Below, one piece after another: positions 15,246 to 23,005 of a DNA stretch of 37,575 nucleotides. A program made the position numbers and the translations under genes. How positions within the stretch are numbered: the first letter of the stretch is position 1; every line of letters starts with the position of its first letter. Origin of the DNA: a virus; IMG/VR virus record IMGVR_UViG_3300028840_007509, positions 1-37,575 of that record; one strand, given 5' to 3'. The notes under the pieces are model-generated. The model saw only the letters and a list, made by a program, of their open reading frames with translations, had not been told where the DNA came from and searched no databases.

Positions 15246-15728
15246 TTGAATAAATACTCAGACAACCTTCAGGTCAGAAACAGTGAAACAAAAGACATGA
15301 AGGTTGAGCAGCTCATTGATGGTGAGGTTGAGGATTTCAAGCAATCACAGAATTGCATGTTTTTGCTCAAGCTGAATTCCTCAACACCTGATTCAACCGT
15401 CACCCTCCGAATTATTGAGTCCAAGGATGAGAGAGGCACTGAAGAGCCAAGGACATTGCTTGAGTCAGAAACATTTGCAATACCTGGACAGATGCCAAGG
15501 TACTATGCTTTTGATGTGAAAGCAGAGGACTTGAGCCTTGATGATGGTTATGCATATGCCAGGTTGCAGGTTGAGACAGCAGGTGTCCTTGCTTTGCCTG
15601 TGCTTGCAACAATACTGAACATCTCAAATGCAAGACACAGGAAATCAGAAGGTGCTGGACTCTTGTATGATGGTGTTTTTGACAGGCTGCATCTGACTGC
15701 ACCTGAAGAGGCACCACCAATTGTCTGA
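15246..15728 (+). CDS. Member B of the four-copy small virion-like family (160 aa)
   Basis: I start at TTG 15246 (GAAAGGGGGATGAG upstream) because this aligns its NKYSDNL with the starts of the other three members; an ATG at 15240 in the same frame is possible. Landmarks are SDNL, VEDFKQS, FDVKAEDL and a C-terminal RHRKSEGAG followed by VFDRLHLT. The last block is shared with member C. It lies directly behind the major capsid gene, so a capsid-surface or auxiliary head protein is the best guess. Confidence 0.75.
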   Translation: MNKYSDNLQVRNSETKDMKVEQLIDGEVEDFKQSQNCMFLLKLNSSTPDSTVTLRIIESKDERGTEEPRTLLESETFAIPGQMPRYYAFDVKAEDLSLDDGYAYARLQVETAGVLALPVLATILNISNARHRKSEGAGLLYDGVFDRLHLTAPEEAPPIV

Positions 15729-15745
15729 TTGAAAGGGGGGTGAGT

Positions 15746-16234
15746 TTGAACAAGTACAGTGACCACCTGAGTGTGGATGTGCATCCCACCACTGACTTGT
15801 CACCACTTGCCGATTACAACACCAGAGAAGTTGACATGAGGCAGCATGACAAAGCTCTGCTGGTGGTGATGGTTGATGTCTGGGAGTGGGGCACAGTTGG
15901 TCTTGACCTTGCCATCATGGAAAGAAATGATGATATGCCACCAGACACAGGACTGTTGCTGTTTGGTGTGTCCAACATTCCTTTCAATGCACCTGGAATA
16001 TATCACATCTGTTTTGACCTCAAGGCAGAAGATATTTCCTTGAATGATGGCATGACCACAGTTTTTGCCAAGCTTGCCAAAAATGGCATAGTGGAATTTG
16101 AAAACCGGGTCACACCTGTCTGGATTCTGGATGATGACCATCACAAGTTTGAAGGCTCAGGGCCCTACTGTGAGGTTTTTGACAGGCTGCACTTGACACC
16201 TGAAGGCAACTGTGGTGGCGGGGGCCCGATATAG
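15746..16234 (+). CDS. Member C of the four-copy small virion-like family (162 aa)
   Basis: TTG at 15746 (GAAAGGGGGGTGAG upstream) gives the same NKYSD start as member B; the two upstream regions are nearly identical, showing a duplication that included the ribosome binding site. Landmarks are SDHL, VDMRQHDK, FDLKAEDI and HHKFEGSG then VFDRLHLT. It ends in a short Gly-rich tail (CGGGGPI). B and C are the most similar pair at both termini, while their centres have diverged strongly. Confidence 0.75.
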   Translation: MNKYSDHLSVDVHPTTDLSPLADYNTREVDMRQHDKALLVVMVDVWEWGTVGLDLAIMERNDDMPPDTGLLLFGVSNIPFNAPGIYHICFDLKAEDISLNDGMTTVFAKLAKNGIVEFENRVTPVWILDDDHHKFEGSGPYCEVFDRLHLTPEGNCGGGGPI

Positions 16235-16313
16235 TCAACTGAAACAAGGAAAGGATTGAGAAAGAAAGTTGAGCTGATTCCAATGTGTACTTTTACAGAA
16301 AGGGGATGTCAGG

Positions 16314-16745
16314 ATGCATAACATCTCTGACAACATGCTGGTTGATGTGGCAGCAGATACTGCTGTCCTCAATGGCGCAACTCAGAATGCTGCCTGGTTT
16401 GACATGAAAGAGTTTGACAGAGCTACTTTCGTAGTCAGGCTTGGCAGCAAGGTTGCCACACCTGATGTGGACATTGAGATGCTGGCTGCAGAGGATGACA
16501 TCGGCACCAATGATGAGACTCTCAAGACTGCAGTGCTTGGTGACCCTGATGCAGGCATTTATGCCTTTGAATTCAAGGCAGAGGATTTGCCGGAAGGCAA
16601 GCCTTATGTCAGCATCAGTGTCATTGAAAAGAGCATTCCCAATGGTGACAGCATCACATCAACTGTGATTGCTGCTCTGCATGGTGCTCACCACAAGTTT
16701 GAAAACAAGCTTGGTGCAGTGGCTGTGTACAAGACTTGGGAATAA
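16314..16745 (+). CDS. Member D of the four-copy small virion-like family (143 aa)
   Basis: ATG at 16314 follows AGAAAGGGGATGTCAGG. It is closest to member A: HNISDNMLVD against HTASDNMLID, FDMKEFDRATFVV, EFKAEDL, and AALHGAHHKFENKL against AALHAAHYKYSNKL, both ending in KTWE/KSWE. The pairs A/D and B/C therefore define two subgroups, suggesting one old and one or more recent duplications. A virion surface role is inferred from position only. Confidence 0.75.
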   Translation: MHNISDNMLVDVAADTAVLNGATQNAAWFDMKEFDRATFVVRLGSKVATPDVDIEMLAAEDDIGTNDETLKTAVLGDPDAGIYAFEFKAEDLPEGKPYVSISVIEKSIPNGDSITSTVIAALHGAHHKFENKLGAVAVYKTWE

Positions 16746-16796
16746 TCCAGGTCTTTTGAGTTGAGCTGAATGTGGCTTTGCTGCTTTCAGTGGTGG

Positions 16797-16822
16797 GGGC
16801 TGCAGAGCTCATCCTGCAGCCC
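16797..16822 (+). promoter_or_regulatory. Perfect 9-bp hairpin in a 115-bp intergenic gap
   Basis: GGGCTGCAG (16797-16805) pairs with CTGCAGCCC (16814-16822) around an 8-nt loop. No T-run follows. Like the hairpin after the capsid gene, it contains the CTGCAG core and sits between structural cistrons, so the two may be related processing or partial termination sites. Confidence 0.5.
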
Positions 16823-16860
16823 TACACCTGGATGAGCAATGATGAGTAGGGAGGATTCAC

Positions 16861-17073
16861 ATGACAAGACCAGCACAGAAAACAGTGCTCAACAAAAAGA
16901 CAGGTGTGAGAGTGACCACATCTGAGGAAAGAGCAAATGAGCTCTTGAAAAGCAAGGAATTCTCAGAGGCACCTGCCAACAAGATGGTTGGCAAAGCACC
17001 AAAGAAAAAAGCTGTCACCAAGAGCTCAAGCAAGAAGGCAGCCAAGAAAGGCAAGCGCAAAAAGAAATCCTGA
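16861..17073 (+). CDS. Small Lys-rich protein (70 aa)
   Basis: ATG at 16861 follows GGAGGATTCAC, one of the few sites with a full GGAGG. The first 40 residues (NKKTGVRVTTSEERANELLKS) fit the small beta-hairpin/helix module also seen at 17087 and at the capsid N-terminus. The last 30 residues are almost all Lys, Ala and Ser, so the protein probably binds DNA or another acidic surface. A virion-packaged, DNA-contacting protein is possible but unproven. Confidence 0.7.
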   Translation: MTRPAQKTVLNKKTGVRVTTSEERANELLKSKEFSEAPANKMVGKAPKKKAVTKSSSKKAAKKGKRKKKS

Positions 17074-17086
17074 AAGGTGGTGAGCC

Positions 17087-17296
17087 TTGAAACTGCTCAA
17101 GATGAGAAATGGTCAGTTTGTCAAGCTCTCAGAGGCTGATGCTGACAAGCTGATTGAGGAAGGCAAAGCTGCTGAGTATGACCTCAAGAAAGGCAGCCAT
17201 GCACCTTTCAAGCCTCTGGTGCTCAAGCCTGTGGCTCTCACCAAAGAGCAAGAGAAAGCCAAGAGAGTTGGCAAGGCAAAGACCAAGAGGAAATAA
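17087..17296 (+). CDS. Small head-region protein sharing a module with the capsid N-terminus (69 aa)
   Basis: TTG at 17087 follows AAAGGTGGTGAGCC. The protein reads KLLKMRNGQFVKLSEADADK, then LIEEGKAAEY, matching in order the capsid N-terminus (KLLKDVV, DEVTASK, LIADGDGEEV). The C-terminal 25 residues are basic. Such short 'KLL...A..Li..G.A' proteins are common next to capsid genes in tailed phages. The function is unknown. Confidence 0.7.
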   Translation: MKLLKMRNGQFVKLSEADADKLIEEGKAAEYDLKKGSHAPFKPLVLKPVALTKEQEKAKRVGKAKTKRK

Positions 17297-17305
17297 GGGG
17301 GCAGC

Positions 17306-18163
17306 ATGGCAACTGGTGACCTGACCTCTCTTGACCTGGTCAAGACTTACATGGGGCTCACTGGCACTGACAAAGATGACCTCATCAATCAGCTCATTCC
17401 TCAGCTCTCAGCCTCAATTGCAAGGTACTGTGACAGAGAGTTTTACCTGCATGATTATCGTGATTTCATATACACTGAAGGTGGATGCATCTTGTACCTG
17501 CCTCAGTATCCTGTCACAAAAGTCAAGAGGCTTGTGAGAGCTCTGATTGAAGTGGTCAAGGTCAAGACCACAAGAGCTGGCTGCAAAGGTGCCTCTGTCC
17601 AGGTCATCAATGGTGAGGTCTTGCTGCAGCAGTGGGGTGACAATGAGGACTCAGGCAGCATTGATTTGGCAACTGAGACCACTCTGGCTGCAGTGAAAGC
17701 TGCAATTGAGGCTCTTGTTGGTCAGGCTTGGCAGGCAACCATTGTATCAGGATATGAGAATCACCTGAGTGCTGACCTGGTTGAGATGCCTGGTCAGCCT
17801 GCTCTCAGTCCTGATTATGCAGAGCTGCTGATTCCGGACTATGACTCAACCATATATGACCACATCCTGGATGACTCCAATGGCAGAGTCAAGAGCAGGT
17901 CAGGCTTTCCGGATGGCAGAATCTTTGCAGAGTGGCAGGCAGGTTATGGTGACACAGTTGATGACATGCCTGCTGACCTGGTTGGTCTTGCCACTGCCAT
18001 TGTTGCTGATGCTGTCAGAGAATCCGCATCTGACAAAGGCATGAAATCTGAAAGGCTTGGTGATTATCAATACACCAAGTTTGACACTCAGGTGCAGGCT
18101 GATGAGTTTGTGGTTGAAAGATACTCAGAGCAGCTTGCAAGATTCAGGAGAGTGAGCCTGTAA
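17306..18163 (+). CDS. Head-tail connector (gp6-like adaptor), 285 aa
   Basis: ATG at 17306 follows AAGGGGGCAGC. The N-terminal half shows the connector pattern: LDLVKTYMGL, DDLINQLIPQLSASIARYCDR and LPQYPVTKVKRLV. Family members are all-helical rings that attach below the portal. A Gly-rich insertion (residues of about 90-190) makes this protein longer than the usual 100-200 residues, while the C-terminal helices (LVGLATAIVADAVRESASD, YSEQLARFRRV) return to the family pattern. Its stop overlaps the next ATG (TAATG). Confidence 0.8.
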   Translation: MATGDLTSLDLVKTYMGLTGTDKDDLINQLIPQLSASIARYCDREFYLHDYRDFIYTEGGCILYLPQYPVTKVKRLVRALIEVVKVKTTRAGCKGASVQVINGEVLLQQWGDNEDSGSIDLATETTLAAVKAAIEALVGQAWQATIVSGYENHLSADLVEMPGQPALSPDYAELLIPDYDSTIYDHILDDSNGRVKSRSGFPDGRIFAEWQAGYGDTVDDMPADLVGLATAIVADAVRESASDKGMKSERLGDYQYTKFDTQVQADEFVVERYSEQLARFRRVSL

Positions 18164-18489
18164 TGGCAATACAAGACCTATTTGAAACAACTGCAACCAT
18201 CCAGAGAGCCACTGAAGGTCAGGATGCAGCAGGTGGTGTCACAGAGGTCTGGGCTGACCTCATTGTTGATGTGCCTTGCAGCATTCAGGCACAATCAGCC
18301 TCAGAAAGAGCTGCATACAAAAAGCTTGAGGTTGTTGCAGGTTTCAATATGTTCATCTTGCCACAGACTGAGGATGTCACTGAGAAAGACAGAGTGGTGT
18401 GGAATGGCAGAACATTTGACATTATCTTTGTTGACAAGTGGCACCTGATTTCTCACCACTGGAAATTGGTGCTTGAAGAGAGAAAGTGA
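18163..18489 (+). CDS. Head closure / head-tail joining protein (108 aa)
   Basis: Size, order and content match the SPP1 gp16/HK97 gp7 joining family: a beta-rich protein with VTEVWADL, then VPCSIQAQSASER, then FNMFILPQTEDVTEKDRVVW and GRTFDIIFVD. It closes the connector after packaging. The start codon shares a base with the upstream stop, and the stop overlaps the next gene (TGATG). Confidence 0.8.
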   Translation: MAIQDLFETTATIQRATEGQDAAGGVTEVWADLIVDVPCSIQAQSASERAAYKKLEVVAGFNMFILPQTEDVTEKDRVVWNGRTFDIIFVDKWHLISHHWKLVLEERK

Positions 18490-18905
18490 TGGCAGGCAAG
18501 CTGAAATGGTTTGGCAGAGAGGTTGTGGCAAAGATTGATGCCAAGCAAGAGACTGCTTTGACCAAAGGCAGCATCATGATAATCAACAAGGCAAAAGAGT
18601 TGATGAGAGAGCCAAAGACAGGTGAGGATTACAGAGGCAAAGGCAAGAAAGGAAAGAAAAGCACAAGCCAATTCAAAACAAGAAGCTCTGCACCTGGTGA
18701 GGCACCTGCTGTGCAGACAGGCAGACTGAGAGCCTCTCTTGCATTTGAGCAACCAAAAAAACTCACCAGGCTGATTGGCAGTAACCTCAAGAAAGCTTTT
18801 TTCCTTGAGAAAGGCACTGCCAAAATGAAAGCAAGACCATTCTTGAGACCTGCATATAGACGGACAAGAGCAAGGATTGCAAGGCTCTTGAGGGGCGCAA
18901 TTTGA
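18489..18905 (+). CDS. HK97 gp10-like neck/tail completion protein (138 aa)
   Basis: ATG at 18489 overlaps the previous stop; an in-frame GTG is three bases upstream. The family features are a helical start (IMIINKAKELMRE), a central loop SSAPGEAPAVQTGRLRASL containing the usual PG-P-TG-LR-S pattern, and LEKGTAKMKARPFLRPAY, the conserved 'EfGT..m.aRPFlrPA' motif. It sits at the head-tail interface. A TTGA overlap joins it to the next gene. Confidence 0.88.
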   Translation: MAGKLKWFGREVVAKIDAKQETALTKGSIMIINKAKELMREPKTGEDYRGKGKKGKKSTSQFKTRSSAPGEAPAVQTGRLRASLAFEQPKKLTRLIGSNLKKAFFLEKGTAKMKARPFLRPAYRRTRARIARLLRGAI

Positions 18906-19312
18906 AAGCAATTGAAGAGGCTATTTTCACAAGATACAATCAACCAGCAGGTGCTGCATTCAAGGCTGTCACACCTGGTGGCTTGTACAATACAGAGGCA
19001 CCACAGAAAGCTCAGGACAATGGTGCATATGCAGTTTTCACTCTCATCGATGACAGTCCTGAGTACACTTTCACATCCGAAGGTGAGGATGTCCTGGTGC
19101 AATTCACACTGGTGAGTTATGACAGGTCTGTGATTGATGTGAATGATATGTTTGAGCAGCTCAAAGGCTTTCTGGACTTTGTCAAGCTCTCTGTGGCAGG
19201 ATATGACTCAATTGAGTGCAGAAGGCAACCAGGTGCCAACAAGGTCAGAGACCCAGAGGCAGATGCCTGGTTGTACATGGTTGATTATCGGATTCTTGTG
19301 CAGAAACAGTAA
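18902..19312 (+). CDS. Tail terminator protein (136 aa)
   Basis: TTG at 18902 overlaps the preceding stop as TTGA. The protein has the order and size of DUF3168-like tail terminators: an N-terminal helix (EEAIFTRYNQ), then YAVFTLIDDSPEYTF, a beta strand (VLVQFTLVSYDRS) and a helix after it, and a C-terminal strand pair (WLYMVDYRILVQ). It caps the tail tube and joins it to the neck. Confidence 0.75.
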   Translation: MKAIEEAIFTRYNQPAGAAFKAVTPGGLYNTEAPQKAQDNGAYAVFTLIDDSPEYTFTSEGEDVLVQFTLVSYDRSVIDVNDMFEQLKGFLDFVKLSVAGYDSIECRRQPGANKVRDPEADAWLYMVDYRILVQKQ

Positions 19313-19330
19313 TTGTGAAGGGGGTGCTGA

Positions 19331-19732
19331 ATGCACATCACTGGTGTTGAGGGAAAGGTGACCTCAGAAGCTCAGGAAATACTGGGCATTGACAACTGGT
19401 CTGCAGACCTCTCTGCAGATTCGATTGAGGTCACAGATTATCAGAGTGACGGGTGGAAAGAGAAAATTGCTGGCAACAAAGAGTGCACTGGCACCTTTGA
19501 AGGCAACTGGGAAACAGCTCAGGACATTTCCTCTGACCCACCAAACCTGAATGAAGGTGAAATCGTCACTCTTGAGCTCTTTGTTGAGGATACCACTGCA
19601 CCAATTCAAAAGCTCACTTTTGATGCTCTCATCACAAATGTGAATATCGCTGTGCCTCAGTCTGACAAAGTCAGGCTGACTGTGACCTTTGAGAGCACAG
19701 GTGTTGTGACCAAGGAATTCTCAACTCCGTAA
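19331..19732 (+). CDS. Major tail (tube) protein (133 aa)
   Basis: ATG at 19331 follows AAGGGGGTGCTGA. The protein is all-beta with ADSIEVTDYQSDGWKEKIAG, EGNWETAQ, EGEIVTLELFVE and VRLTVTFESTG, the strand order and length of small tail tube subunits that share the viral jelly/tube fold. Its place between the tail terminator and the chaperone genes is the standard siphovirus order. Confidence 0.85.
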   Translation: MHITGVEGKVTSEAQEILGIDNWSADLSADSIEVTDYQSDGWKEKIAGNKECTGTFEGNWETAQDISSDPPNLNEGEIVTLELFVEDTTAPIQKLTFDALITNVNIAVPQSDKVRLTVTFESTGVVTKEFSTP

Positions 19733-19778
19733 AACTTGCAGCTCAATGCTGTCAGGTTTCACAGAAAGGATGTGATTG

Positions 19779-20204
19779 ATGAGCACCTTGACAAAAATGG
19801 CTGCAGTTTTCAAAGAGCTGCAGATTGGTGAGACCAAGTACAAATTCTCACCATTGAGCCTTGGTGACTGGGCAGAAATCTATGCTCATGCTCAAGACCT
19901 CTTTTTTGATGACATGAGCAGAAGGCTGAGAGCTCTGCCACAGGATTCTCAGCAATTCAAAGAGCTGGCTGACAAGCTTGCAAACATGGACAGAGGCAAG
20001 CTTGCAGAGCTGGCAATGCCATACACCACAGGCTCTGAGGCTGCATCCTTGCAGATATGGCTGATGCTCAGGCACAACCATCCGGACATCAGCAAGCAAG
20101 AGGCAGCCAATCTGCTAACTTTTGATGAATTCCTTGAGGTCTCAGAAGAGCTGAATGCAAAGAAAGGTGGTGACAAAGACAGCCGCCCTTTGACAGAGAG
20201 CTGA
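19779..20204 (+). CDS. Tail assembly chaperone, zero-frame product (gpG-like), 141 aa
   Basis: ATG at 19779 follows AGAAAGGATGTGATTG; a TTG lies three bases before. The protein (FKELQIGETKYKFSPLSLGDW, then LMLRHNHPDISKQEAANLLTF) fits tape-measure chaperones that bind the tail tube and the tape measure during assembly. Its final 12 residues overlap the second reading frame, and the site CCCTTTG five codons before the stop allows ribosomes to shift by -1. Confidence 0.85.
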   Translation: MSTLTKMAAVFKELQIGETKYKFSPLSLGDWAEIYAHAQDLFFDDMSRRLRALPQDSQQFKELADKLANMDRGKLAELAMPYTTGSEAASLQIWLMLRHNHPDISKQEAANLLTFDEFLEVSEELNAKKGGDKDSRPLTES

Positions 20205-20437
20205 CCTGGTCATGTGTCTTTGCACTGCTGGCAAGGCAGTATGGTTGGACTGTGAGCCAGATTCTTGAGCTCACACCATACCAGGTCAGTGAGCTGATGA
20301 GGTTTGTCAGAGCTGAAAAGACTGAGCTTGAATATGTGCCATTGAGCAAAGAGCAAGAGGATGCTGTGAAAAAAACAATGGCAAAATTCCGGAAAGCATA
20401 TACTGACAGAGGCATGAGAGTGCCGGGAGAGTCTTGA
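19779..20437 (+). CDS. Tail assembly chaperone, -1 frameshift product (gpGT-like), about 219 aa
   Basis: After CCCTTTG at 20186-20192 the -1 frame is open from 20174 to the stop at 20435-20437 and continues as DRELTWSCVFALLARQYGW, then TVSQILELTPYQ, the conserved beginning of gpT-type domains, before a basic helical tail. No good start codon precedes this frame (a GTG at 20252 would delete the conserved block), so it is made only as a fusion. Phage tails need both forms in a fixed ratio. The stop overlaps the tape measure ATG. Confidence 0.85.
20186..20192 (+). promoter_or_regulatory. Programmed -1 frameshift slippery site CCCTTTG
   Basis: In the chaperone frame the codons are C CCT TTG, fitting X XXY YYZ exactly. 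The overlap window in which a -1 shift can work is only 20174-20204, and this is the only heptamer of that form in it. I see no strong hairpin immediately downstream, so the stimulating structure is unknown. Confidence 0.85.
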
Positions 20438-22200
20438 TGGCTGAGAAAGTTGGTGAGCTGTATCTTGAGCTTGTTGCCAGGAATGGCAAACTGCTCAGCT
20501 CATTGCAGCAGACTGAGAGAGCAGCTCAAGGCTTTACAGGCAGGCTTGGCTCAACTTTCAAGCAGCTTGGCAGCACAATGGTTGGCAGCATTGTTGGTGG
20601 TTTGACTGCATTCAGTATGCTGCAGAAAGCTGTTGATGCTGTCAAGTCAGGTATTGAGAGAGCCATGAAACTTGAGGCTCTCACAACTGCCTTTGAGAAT
20701 CTTGCAGGTGGTGCAGCCAATGCTGCTGCAATGGTTGAGAAAATGGATGCTGCTTTCAGAGGCACTGTGGACTCTGTCACCATGCTGCAGCAAGCCAACA
20801 CTGCCATGATTCTTGGTGTTGCCACCACTGCTGAGGAATTTGAATTTCTTGCAATGGCTGCCAGAAGGCTTGGCAAGGCTGTTGGCATTGACACTGCAAA
20901 GGCAATGGAATCATTGACTGTTGGAATTGGCAGGCAGTCAAAGCTCTGGCTTGACAACCTTGGCATCATTGTTGACACTGAGCAAGCATATCAAAACTAT
21001 GCCACAGAGCTTGGCAAAGCTGTCACTGAGCTCACTGATGCAGAAAAAAAGCAGGCTTTCCTTAATGCCACAATGTCAGCCACCAGGACAGCTCTTGGCA
21101 AGCTTGGTGCAGACATTGAGACTGCTGGTGAGAAATGGCAGGCATTCAAGGCAACCTGGACAGATGTATTCACTGGCATAGGCTCAGGCATCAAGGCAAT
21201 TGGTGAAGGCTTTTATGACTTTGTTGTGGATGCCACTCAAGGCATTCAGAGTCTCTTCACAGGTACAACTGCATACGAAATCAAAAAGATACAAGAAGAT
21301 ACTCTGAGAATGGAACAACAGAGAATTGAGAATGAGCAAGAGCTGGCTGAGCTGCTGGCTGAAAGGCGCAGAGAAGAACAGCGCATCAAAAAGCAGATTG
21401 AAGAACAGCTTGAGCTCAGCAAGAAAATCCACCAAGAGGAAATTGACAGGTGGCAAGACCAGGAAAAGACCAGGCAAAGACTGCACCTGGATGTACTCAG
21501 GATGACAGGTCAAGAAAGGAAAGCTGAAGAAGAGGCTGCCAAAGCCAGAGCTGAGGAAATGGAAAAGGCTGCAGTCAGTGTTGAGCAGCAATTGCAAGTG
21601 CATGAATGGCTCAGGACAAAGATGGCAGACATTGACAAAAGGTACAAAGAGAAAGCACTCCAAGAGGAAAAGAAACTTGCCGATGAGAGAAAACGCCTTG
21701 AGGAAAAAGGCTTGAGAGAAATGGAATGGTTTAGAGCTGAAGAGGCAAGAGTTGAAAGAGAGCAACAGAGACAGGAAAAGAATCACCAGGATTGGCTCAA
21801 GAGAAATGCTCAGCTCACCATTGATTGGATGAAAGAAATCGGACAGACCAGAGTTGCTGACAGGATTGCTCTTGAGCAATGGCGCAATGCTGAAATTGCT
21901 GCAGCAGAAGGTGGCATTGAGAGGCTGATGCTCATTGACAAGCTGTACAAGGCAAGGCTCAAGAATCTGCAAGAGACCAGGAAAGAGATGCACAAGCCTG
22001 CCTGGATGGGGGCTGAGCAGCTCTGGAAAAGAGCTGTTGTCATAACTAAGGCAGCAGAGCCTGCTGTCAAGAGACCTGCAATTGATGTCAAGCTTGACCC
22101 ATCAAAGGTGGACATGGACACCTTGATGGAAATCAGCAAGCAGACAACACTGCAAGAGCAAATCAGAGATGCAGTCAAAGGTCAAGCTGTGACTGAATGA
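20437..22200 (+). CDS. Tape measure protein (587 aa)
   Basis: ATG at 20437 overlaps the gpGT stop (TGATG). The N-terminal 260 residues have the tape-measure head: GELYLELVARNGKL, a hydrophobic segment (TMVGSIVGGLTAFSML), and AMESLTVGIGRQSKLWLDNLG. Residues of about 270-540 are a long charged coiled coil rich in Glu, Arg and Gln. By the rough rule of 0.15 nm per residue the tail would be about 90 nm, which is inference. No lysozyme or peptidase domain is embedded. It fixes tail length and enters the host first. Confidence 0.92.
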   Translation: MAEKVGELYLELVARNGKLLSSLQQTERAAQGFTGRLGSTFKQLGSTMVGSIVGGLTAFSMLQKAVDAVKSGIERAMKLEALTTAFENLAGGAANAAAMVEKMDAAFRGTVDSVTMLQQANTAMILGVATTAEEFEFLAMAARRLGKAVGIDTAKAMESLTVGIGRQSKLWLDNLGIIVDTEQAYQNYATELGKAVTELTDAEKKQAFLNATMSATRTALGKLGADIETAGEKWQAFKATWTDVFTGIGSGIKAIGEGFYDFVVDATQGIQSLFTGTTAYEIKKIQEDTLRMEQQRIENEQELAELLAERRREEQRIKKQIEEQLELSKKIHQEEIDRWQDQEKTRQRLHLDVLRMTGQERKAEEEAAKARAEEMEKAAVSVEQQLQVHEWLRTKMADIDKRYKEKALQEEKKLADERKRLEEKGLREMEWFRAEEARVEREQQRQEKNHQDWLKRNAQLTIDWMKEIGQTRVADRIALEQWRNAEIAAAEGGIERLMLIDKLYKARLKNLQETRKEMHKPAWMGAEQLWKRAVVITKAAEPAVKRPAIDVKLDPSKVDMDTLMEISKQTTLQEQIRDAVKGQAVTE

Positions 22201-22213
22201 GAAAGGTGAGCTG

Positions 22214-22987
22214 ATGGCAAGAAAAGAGCTGTACCTGACCAGAAAGACAACTTTCACTGCTGAAGGCATCACTGGTGAAAGGAAATTTTACTGCCTCTGG
22301 GATGAGAGACTTGCAGTCAAGCCAAACATTGGTGAGCCATATCCGGACTTTCCAGGTCTATACTGCTCATCGGTTGAAATTGAAGGCACAGGTCAGACAA
22401 CTGACACTGGTGGTCATACTCATGCATTCATCACTGCTCAGTACACAACACTTGACAGAGCCAAGCAGCAGCAGACAGGCGCAACTGTCAATAGGTCTCT
22501 GCAGTTTGGTGGTGAGATGCTCACCAGAGCAGGTGGCAAGTGGAAAGACTGCAAGCAGGACATTCCAGCAGATGGCATTGGTGGTCAATTCTTTCCAAGA
22601 GTTGAATACACACATGAGATGACAGTTTCCAGCATCACTGAATGGGTCAAAAAACTGCTCAAGGCAGTTGGCTCAGTCAACTCAAGCTCATGGCTTGGTG
22701 CAGAGCCAGGTACATGGCTTTTCCAAGGTGCCACAGCCAGAGACTTTGTGGATGACAATGGTGCAAAGAAATGGTCTCTGGATTTCAGCTTTGTGTATAA
22801 TCCGATTGGATGGCAAAAGCAGTGGCACAAGGAATGTCCAACAGACCAGAAAGGCAACATCAATTTCAGTGTCGCCAGAGGCAGGTGGGAAGAAGTCCTG
22901 TATGTGAAAGAGAATGGCATTCAGTACACAGAAAAGATGTATGCTGAATATGATTTCAACAAGATTGTGGACACAAGAAAAGCTTGA
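22214..22987 (+). CDS. Tail-tip protein of unknown function (257 aa)
   Basis: ATG at 22214 follows GAAAGGTGAGCTG. The protein is beta-rich with many aromatics (EGTGQTTDTGGHTHAFITAQY, split here for length, and FVYNPIGWQKQWHKE). By position, directly after the tape measure, it should be a distal tail or baseplate hub component, but I do not recognise a distal tail (Dit) signature. No enzyme motif is visible. Confidence 0.75.
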   Translation: MARKELYLTRKTTFTAEGITGERKFYCLWDERLAVKPNIGEPYPDFPGLYCSSVEIEGTGQTTDTGGHTHAFITAQYTTLDRAKQQQTGATVNRSLQFGGEMLTRAGGKWKDCKQDIPADGIGGQFFPRVEYTHEMTVSSITEWVKKLLKAVGSVNSSSWLGAEPGTWLFQGATARDFVDDNGAKKWSLDFSFVYNPIGWQKQWHKECPTDQKGNINFSVARGRWEEVLYVKENGIQYTEKMYAEYDFNKIVDTRKA

Positions 22988-23005
22988 TGACAAAAGGGGG
23001 CTCTG

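Noticed and set aside
20252-20437. Independent 61-residue gene starting at GTG 20252
   Set aside because: Starting there would lose the conserved LTWSCVFALL block that is open in frame upstream; the -1 frameshift explains the whole frame.
21184-21993. Leftward 269-residue frame
   Set aside because: It is the antisense shadow of the tape measure coiled coil; long antisense frames arise there from Glu/Gln/Arg-rich codons.
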